A stretch of DNA of 64,000 nt from JALZMG01 sp963844175 (GTDB lineage Bacteria; Actinomycetota; Acidimicrobiia; Acidimicrobiales; Ilumatobacteraceae). Position numbers and translations under genes: made by a program. The notes under the pieces are model-generated. The model worked only from the letters and a program-made list of their open reading frames with translations, ran no database searches and was not told where the DNA came from. The DNA lies in assembly GCA_963844175.1 (NCBI GenBank), contig CAWJNE010000013.1, positions 124,001 to 188,000 of the forward strand, given 5' to 3'. Positions 60,605-64,000 of this stretch are shown one piece after another (position 1 is the first letter of the stretch; each line of letters opens with the position of its first letter).

Positions 60605-61642
60605 ATGGTGGGCGCGCTACCACCGACGACCTTCGAGCGCTCGACCATCGAGCACGTCGCCTCGGCTGCGGGGGTCTCCGTCGCCACGGTGAGCCGCGCC
60701 CTGCGTGGGCTCCCGAACGTCGCCGTCGCCACACGTGCACGGGTCGAGGAGGTCGCCCGGGAGCTCAACTACCGCGCCGACCCGGCGGCCTCGCGCCTGG
60801 CCGCCGGGCGCAGTCGCACCGTCGCCGTCGTCGTGCCGCTGATCAACTCGTGGTACTTCTCAAACGTCGTCGCCGGCGCCCAGGCCATCTGCGCCGAGGA
60901 GGGCTACGACCTCCTCGTGGTCACCGCCTCCGACCGGACGTCCCGGGAAGACGTGATCGCCACCGCCCACGACCTGCACCGCCGGGTCGACGGCATGATC
61001 TTCGTCGAGGTCACCCTGGCGCCCGACGACATCGAGACGCTGCGCCGTCGTGAGCTCGGCGTGGTGACGGTCGGTCACTCGACGGGTGCCTTTCCGGCCG
61101 TGCGCATCGACAACGTGGGCATCGGATGTGTCGCAACGCGCCACCTCCTCGAGCTCGGGCACCGCCGCGTTGCCGTCCTCGGCGCCCAGGCCGAGGACCC
61201 GGCGTGGTTCGACGTGCCGGGTGAGCGCATCGCCGGCGCGCGCCGGGCGATGGCAGAGCACCGGGTCGAGCTCGATCCGGACCTCGTCGCCGAGGGCGAG
61301 TTCACCGTCGACGGCGGGCGCGCCGCGGCCCGGTCGATCCTGCAGCGCGGCGATCGGCCGAGTGCGATCTTCGCCCTGTCCGACGAGATGGCGTTCGGCG
61401 CGTTCGTCGCCGCCCGCGAGCTCGGGCTGTCGATCCCCGACGACCTCTCCGTGGTCGGCGTCGACGACCACGAGGTGGCGCAGGTCCTCGGCCTGACCAC
61501 GGTCCGCCAGCGCGTCGTCGAGCACGGGGCCGTCGCCGCTCGCGCCCTGCTGCACCAGCTGACCGGCGAGCCCGTCGCCGACGACGACTTCGGGCGACCG
61601 CCTGAGCTGGTGGTCCGCACCTCCACGACGTCGCACTCTTGA
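60605..61642 (+). CDS. LacI-family transcriptional regulator
   Basis: A 345-residue regulator from ATG 60605. The N-terminal helix-turn-helix with hinge reads TIEHVASAAGVSVATVSRALRGLPNVAVATRARVEEVARELNYRADPAASRLAAGRS. The sugar-binding domain shows VAVVVPLINSWYFSNVVAGAQ, GHRRVAVLGA and SDEMAFGAFVAARELGLSIPDDLSVVGVDDHEVA. It probably represses or activates the sugar ABC transporter genes that follow, through the operator-like palindrome at 61660-61673. The ligand is likely a sugar. Confidence 0.94.
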   Translation: MVGALPPTTFERSTIEHVASAAGVSVATVSRALRGLPNVAVATRARVEEVARELNYRADPAASRLAAGRSRTVAVVVPLINSWYFSNVVAGAQAICAEEGYDLLVVTASDRTSREDVIATAHDLHRRVDGMIFVEVTLAPDDIETLRRRELGVVTVGHSTGAFPAVRIDNVGIGCVATRHLLELGHRRVAVLGAQAEDPAWFDVPGERIAGARRAMAEHRVELDPDLVAEGEFTVDGGRAAARSILQRGDRPSAIFALSDEMAFGAFVAARELGLSIPDDLSVVGVDDHEVAQVLGLTTVRQRVVEHGAVAARALLHQLTGEPVADDDFGRPPELVVRTSTTSHS

Positions 61643-61659
61643 CCTGGGCCCTCGCCATC

Positions 61660-61673
61660 TGAAAGCGTTTGCA
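61660..61673. promoter_or_regulatory. LacI-type operator
   Basis: TGAAAGCGTTTGCA fits the LacI/CcpA-type consensus TGNNANCGNTNNCA, with the central CG. It lies 41 bases before the start of the binding-protein gene and 18 after the regulator's stop, the usual place for a local operator. Confidence 0.75.
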
Positions 61674-61713
61674 TCGTCCGGGAGATCCTCGGGCAATCCG
61701 TAAGGGGGAATCG

Positions 61714-63264
61714 ATGAGGAAGCGCTGGCTGAAGCTGGCAGCGGTGCCCGTCGCGCTCGCCTTCGTGGCGGCCTCGTGCAGCACCGAAGACGACGGCGGT
61801 GGTGAGTCCGGCAGCCCGACCACCGAGGCCGAATCCGGCTCCGGCACCGAGGCCGGGTCCGAGAGCACCGAGGCCGGGTCCGAGAGCACCGAGGCCGGGT
61901 CCGAGAGCACCGAGGCCGGCTCCGAGAGCACCGAGGCCGAGTCCGAGACCACCGAAGGCGAGTCCGAGACCACCGAAGCCGAGTCCGAGACGACCGAAGG
62001 CGAATCGGGTGGTGGCTCGGGCGGCGGCAGCGCCGACCTGGCCGGCACCGAGGTGACGGTGTTCGGCTCGGAGAGCTCCGACGTCGAGGCCGGCGCCATG
62101 CAGGACGCCCTGAACGTCTTCGCCGAGGAGAACGGCATGACGATCACGTTCGTCGGTGCGCGCGACTTCGAGGAGCAGATCAACAGCCAGGTCGCCGGCG
62201 GCAACCCGCCCGACATCGCCATCTTCCCGCAGCCGGGCAAGCTGCGCGGCTTCGCCGAGAGCGGGGACGTGTTCCCGTTGCCCGAAGACGTCGCCGCCTC
62301 CGTCGCCGAGAACTGGGACGAGAACTGGCTCGGGTTCTGGCAGTCCGAGGACGGCACGCAGCTGGGTGCACCGGTCAAGTCCGACCTCAAGTCGCTCGTC
62401 TGGTACAGCCCCGCCGCGTTCGCTGAGAAGGGCTACGAGGTGCCCGAGACGCTCGACGCCTTCATCGAGTTGACCGGCGCGATGATCGCCAACGGCGACA
62501 CGCCGCTGTGCGTCGGCATCCAGTCCGGGCCGGCGACGGGGTGGCCCTTCACCGACTGGACCGAGGAGATGATCCTGCGCAACGAGGGCATCGACTACTA
62601 CAACCAGTGGGTCGCCCACGAGGTGCCGTTCAACGACCCGCCGGTCGTGAACGCGATGACCCAGGTCGCCGACCTGTGGGCCACGCCGGACATGGTGTAC
62701 GCCGCCGGTGGCACGATCTCGGCCACCCCGTTCGGTGACAACGCCCAGTCCCTCGTCGACGGCCAGTGCATGATGCACCGCCAGGCCAACTTCTTCGCCT
62801 CCTTCTTCCCGGAGGGCACGGAGTACGGCGACGGCCCGGGGGCCATCGACACCTTCTACTTCCCGTCGAACGAGGGCGCCCCGATCCTCGTGGCCGGCAC
62901 CAGCGCGGCGTCGTTCCGTGACGCGCCGGAGGTGTGGGCCGTCATCGACTACTACGGCTCCGCGGACTACGCCAACAACCGGCAGGCCGCGCAGCTGGCC
63001 CGCTTCGGCGCCGAGCCCGGCGGCGACTTCGTCTCCGGCTACCTCTCGGCCAACGAGAACGCCGACCCCGAGCTGTACAGCCCGCTCGAACAGGGCTTCC
63101 TCGAGGTCCTCGAGACGGGTGATCCGGCCGGCTTCGACGCCTCCGACCAGATGCCGGCCGAGGTCGGCTCGGGTGCCTTCTGGCGGGAGGCCACGGCCCT
63201 CGTCAACGGCGAGACGGATCCACAGGCCGCGGCCGACGCCATCGAGAGCGAATGGCCGAGCTGA
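61714..63264 (+). CDS. Sugar ABC transporter substrate-binding lipoprotein
   Basis: A 516-residue lipoprotein from ATG 61714. The signal (MRKRWLKLAAVPVALAFVAASC) ends at a lipobox Cys. An ~80-residue Ser/Glu/Gly/Thr linker built of (GSESTEA)-type repeats tethers a cluster-D, family-1 binding domain (LAGTEVTVFGSESSDVEAGAMQDALNVFAEENGMTITFVGARDFEEQINSQVAGGNPPDIAIFPQPGKL, WPFTDWTEEMIL). The layout resembles alpha-glucoside-binding proteins (AglE type). It is followed by a permease after a stable hairpin, and its expression is likely governed by the upstream LacI regulator. Confidence 0.92.
   Translation: MRKRWLKLAAVPVALAFVAASCSTEDDGGGESGSPTTEAESGSGTEAGSESTEAGSESTEAGSESTEAGSESTEAESETTEGESETTEAESETTEGESGGGSGGGSADLAGTEVTVFGSESSDVEAGAMQDALNVFAEENGMTITFVGARDFEEQINSQVAGGNPPDIAIFPQPGKLRGFAESGDVFPLPEDVAASVAENWDENWLGFWQSEDGTQLGAPVKSDLKSLVWYSPAAFAEKGYEVPETLDAFIELTGAMIANGDTPLCVGIQSGPATGWPFTDWTEEMILRNEGIDYYNQWVAHEVPFNDPPVVNAMTQVADLWATPDMVYAAGGTISATPFGDNAQSLVDGQCMMHRQANFFASFFPEGTEYGDGPGAIDTFYFPSNEGAPILVAGTSAASFRDAPEVWAVIDYYGSADYANNRQAAQLARFGAEPGGDFVSGYLSANENADPELYSPLEQGFLEVLETGDPAGFDASDQMPAEVGSGAFWREATALVNGETDPQAAADAIESEWPS
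61822..62004 (+). repeat. 21-base coding repeat in the lipoprotein linker
   Basis: Units of about ACCGAGGCCGGGTCCGAGAGC recur in frame, first nearly identical and then drifting (GAGTCCGAGACC, GAAGGC). They encode GSESTEA/ESETTEG repeats that form the acidic tether between the lipid anchor and the binding domain. Confidence 0.85.
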
Positions 63265-63286
63265 GCTGAGCTGGGAGTGACGCCGA

Positions 63287-63324
63287 CGGCGGTGTCGGTG
63301 ACAGCAACGTCACCGACACCGCCG
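63287..63324 (+). terminator. Stable hairpin between binding protein and permease genes
   Basis: A perfect 16-bp stem (63287-63302 with 63309-63324, loop AGCAAC) lies 23 bases after the lipoprotein stop. There is no U run after it, so it may act as a partial terminator or an RNA stabiliser that lets more binding protein than permease be made. Confidence 0.7.
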
Positions 63325-63372
63325 GGCGGCGCGTAGCGTTCGCGACAACCAGGCATCCACAGGGGGGTGGGC

Positions 63373-64000
63373 ATGGCGATCACCGACGACGATCGGGAAC
63401 TCCAAGACTCCGGGGCCGACGCACCGATCGCCAAGACCATCGCCCGCCGCGATGCCGAGGCGGAGGTGAAGCGGGGCGGCGGGCTGAACGCCGGGAGCGT
63501 GTTCCGGCTCATCGTCCTCGTCGCCCTGCTGGTCTTCCTGGGGTTCATCGTCGGGCCCGGCGAGATGTTCTCGACGCTCATCCGGGTCGTCGTCGCCGTC
63601 GGCCTCACGGCGCTGGCGTTCATCGGCGCCAACCTGCTCTTCGATCAGGTCTACGCCCGGTGGACCCTGTTCAACACCATCATCGGCGTGGCGACCGGGG
63701 CGCTCGGCTTCGCCATCCTCGAGAGCAACAACCTGTTCCGGCCGCTGTTCGAGAGTCGGGTCAACGTGCTCGGCTTCGGGCCGTTCGACATCAACGGATG
63801 GCTGTGGGCCCTCATCGGTGGTGCCGCCCTCGGGCTCGTCATGTTCCTGCTGAGCGCCCCCCGCCAGCAGCTGGCCCGGGCTCCGCTGTCCGTCATCGGG
63901 TTCCTCGCCTTCGGGCTCCTCCTCGCCCTGGCCTTCGACGAGTCAGTCCGCCCCGCGTTCGACTGGGGCAAGCTCGTCGTGTCGGTGGCCGTCGCCATCG
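63373..64000 (+). CDS. Sugar ABC transporter permease (3' end beyond window)
   Basis: ATG 63373 follows AGGGGGGTGG and opens a frame that runs to the window edge without a stop, giving 209 complete codons. After a ~45-residue charged cytosolic tail come at least five membrane segments (FRLIVLVALLVFLGFIVG, LIRVVVAVGLTALAFIGANLLF, LFNTIIGVATGALGFAIL, LWALIGGAALGLVMFLLS, VIGFLAFGLLLALAF). The extra helices before the usual permease core recall the long AglF-type permeases. The EAA loop lies outside the window. Together with the lipoprotein it forms the start of a sugar importer. Confidence 0.85.
   Translation, partial: MAITDDDRELQDSGADAPIAKTIARRDAEAEVKRGGGLNAGSVFRLIVLVALLVFLGFIVGPGEMFSTLIRVVVAVGLTALAFIGANLLFDQVYARWTLFNTIIGVATGALGFAILESNNLFRPLFESRVNVLGFGPFDINGWLWALIGGAALGLVMFLLSAPRQQLARAPLSVIGFLAFGLLLALAFDESVRPAFDWGKLVVSVAVAI

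Overview
The window looks like chromosomal DNA from a high-GC actinobacterium, most likely of the class Acidimicrobiia (Ilumatobacter-like). This is inference. The grounds are the strong G/C bias at third codon positions, frequent GTG starts, two LLM-class F420-type oxidoreductases, small actinobacterial families (DUF3039, DUF4031), and substrate-binding lipoproteins with Thr/Gly/Ser-rich linkers behind the lipobox. Genes are dense on both strands, no gap exceeds 300 bp, and no tRNA, rRNA, CRISPR array, phage or transposase gene was seen.

Layout. 1-1170: a partial conserved gene translationally coupled to a UGSC-family selenoprotein whose Sec codon is an in-frame UGA followed by a hairpin. 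1231-3428: two malyl-CoA-lyase-like (CitE/HpcH) paralogues and a small membrane protein. 3718-8747: MutY, a membrane-anchored sulfite-oxidase-like molybdoenzyme, a divergent OmpR/HK two-component pair and a DM13 protein. 8851-17887: MaoC hydratase, flippase-like protein, NylB-type serine hydrolase, LigD-like primase-polymerase, DUF2330, cupredoxin, RidA, class II aldolase, EamA exporter and a secreted SH3-like protein. 17946-27763: DeoC, a rhodanese-E1 fusion, a sirtuin, leucyl aminopeptidase, full-length MetH and an S1P-lyase-like PLP enzyme. 27859-37270: LLM oxidoreductase, ArfB, ArsC, MFS exporter, HD hydrolase, VOC, DUF3039, NUDIX, M20 peptidase, YbaK deacylase and a large membrane protein with three indels. 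37277-46302: RidA/PIG-L/CMD operon, P450, and a branched-chain amino acid (Liv) ABC operon with a permease-ATPase fusion, beside an amidohydrolase. 46385-53892: amino-acid-type binding lipoprotein, CPA2 antiporter, broken methyltransferase, LLM + P450 pair and an EstB-like hydrolase. 54031-60548: ClpP, a three-gene SRPBCC/ArsR/DinB-like operon, ASCH protein, hemolysin III, an enoyl-CoA hydratase ending in an 87-bp tandem repeat, a zinc metallopeptidase and a SIMPL protein. 60605-64000: LacI regulator, operator, sugar-binding lipoprotein and the start of its permease.

The most notable items are: (1) the UGSC selenoprotein, which a standard caller would split at the UGA; (2) a dispersed palindromic repeat built on CATCCGAGGGTTT, present between two convergent gene pairs and a third time in frame inside the linker of the LivM-LivG fusion; (3) the 87-bp (29-codon) tandem repeat that carries a strong hairpin and overlaps the enoyl-CoA hydratase stop; (4) five single-base reading-frame shifts, all in the same direction, in three genes between 35.8 and 44.5 kb, plus a methyltransferase missing its middle. 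The shifts could be sequence errors or real decay.

Functionally the window is a mix of CoA-ester and small-molecule catabolism (lyases, hydratases, P450s, LLM enzymes, hydrolases), uptake systems for amino acids and sugars, and housekeeping functions (MetH, ClpP, MutY, PepA, ArfB). Only the Liv and sugar transporter clusters are clear multi-gene pathways.
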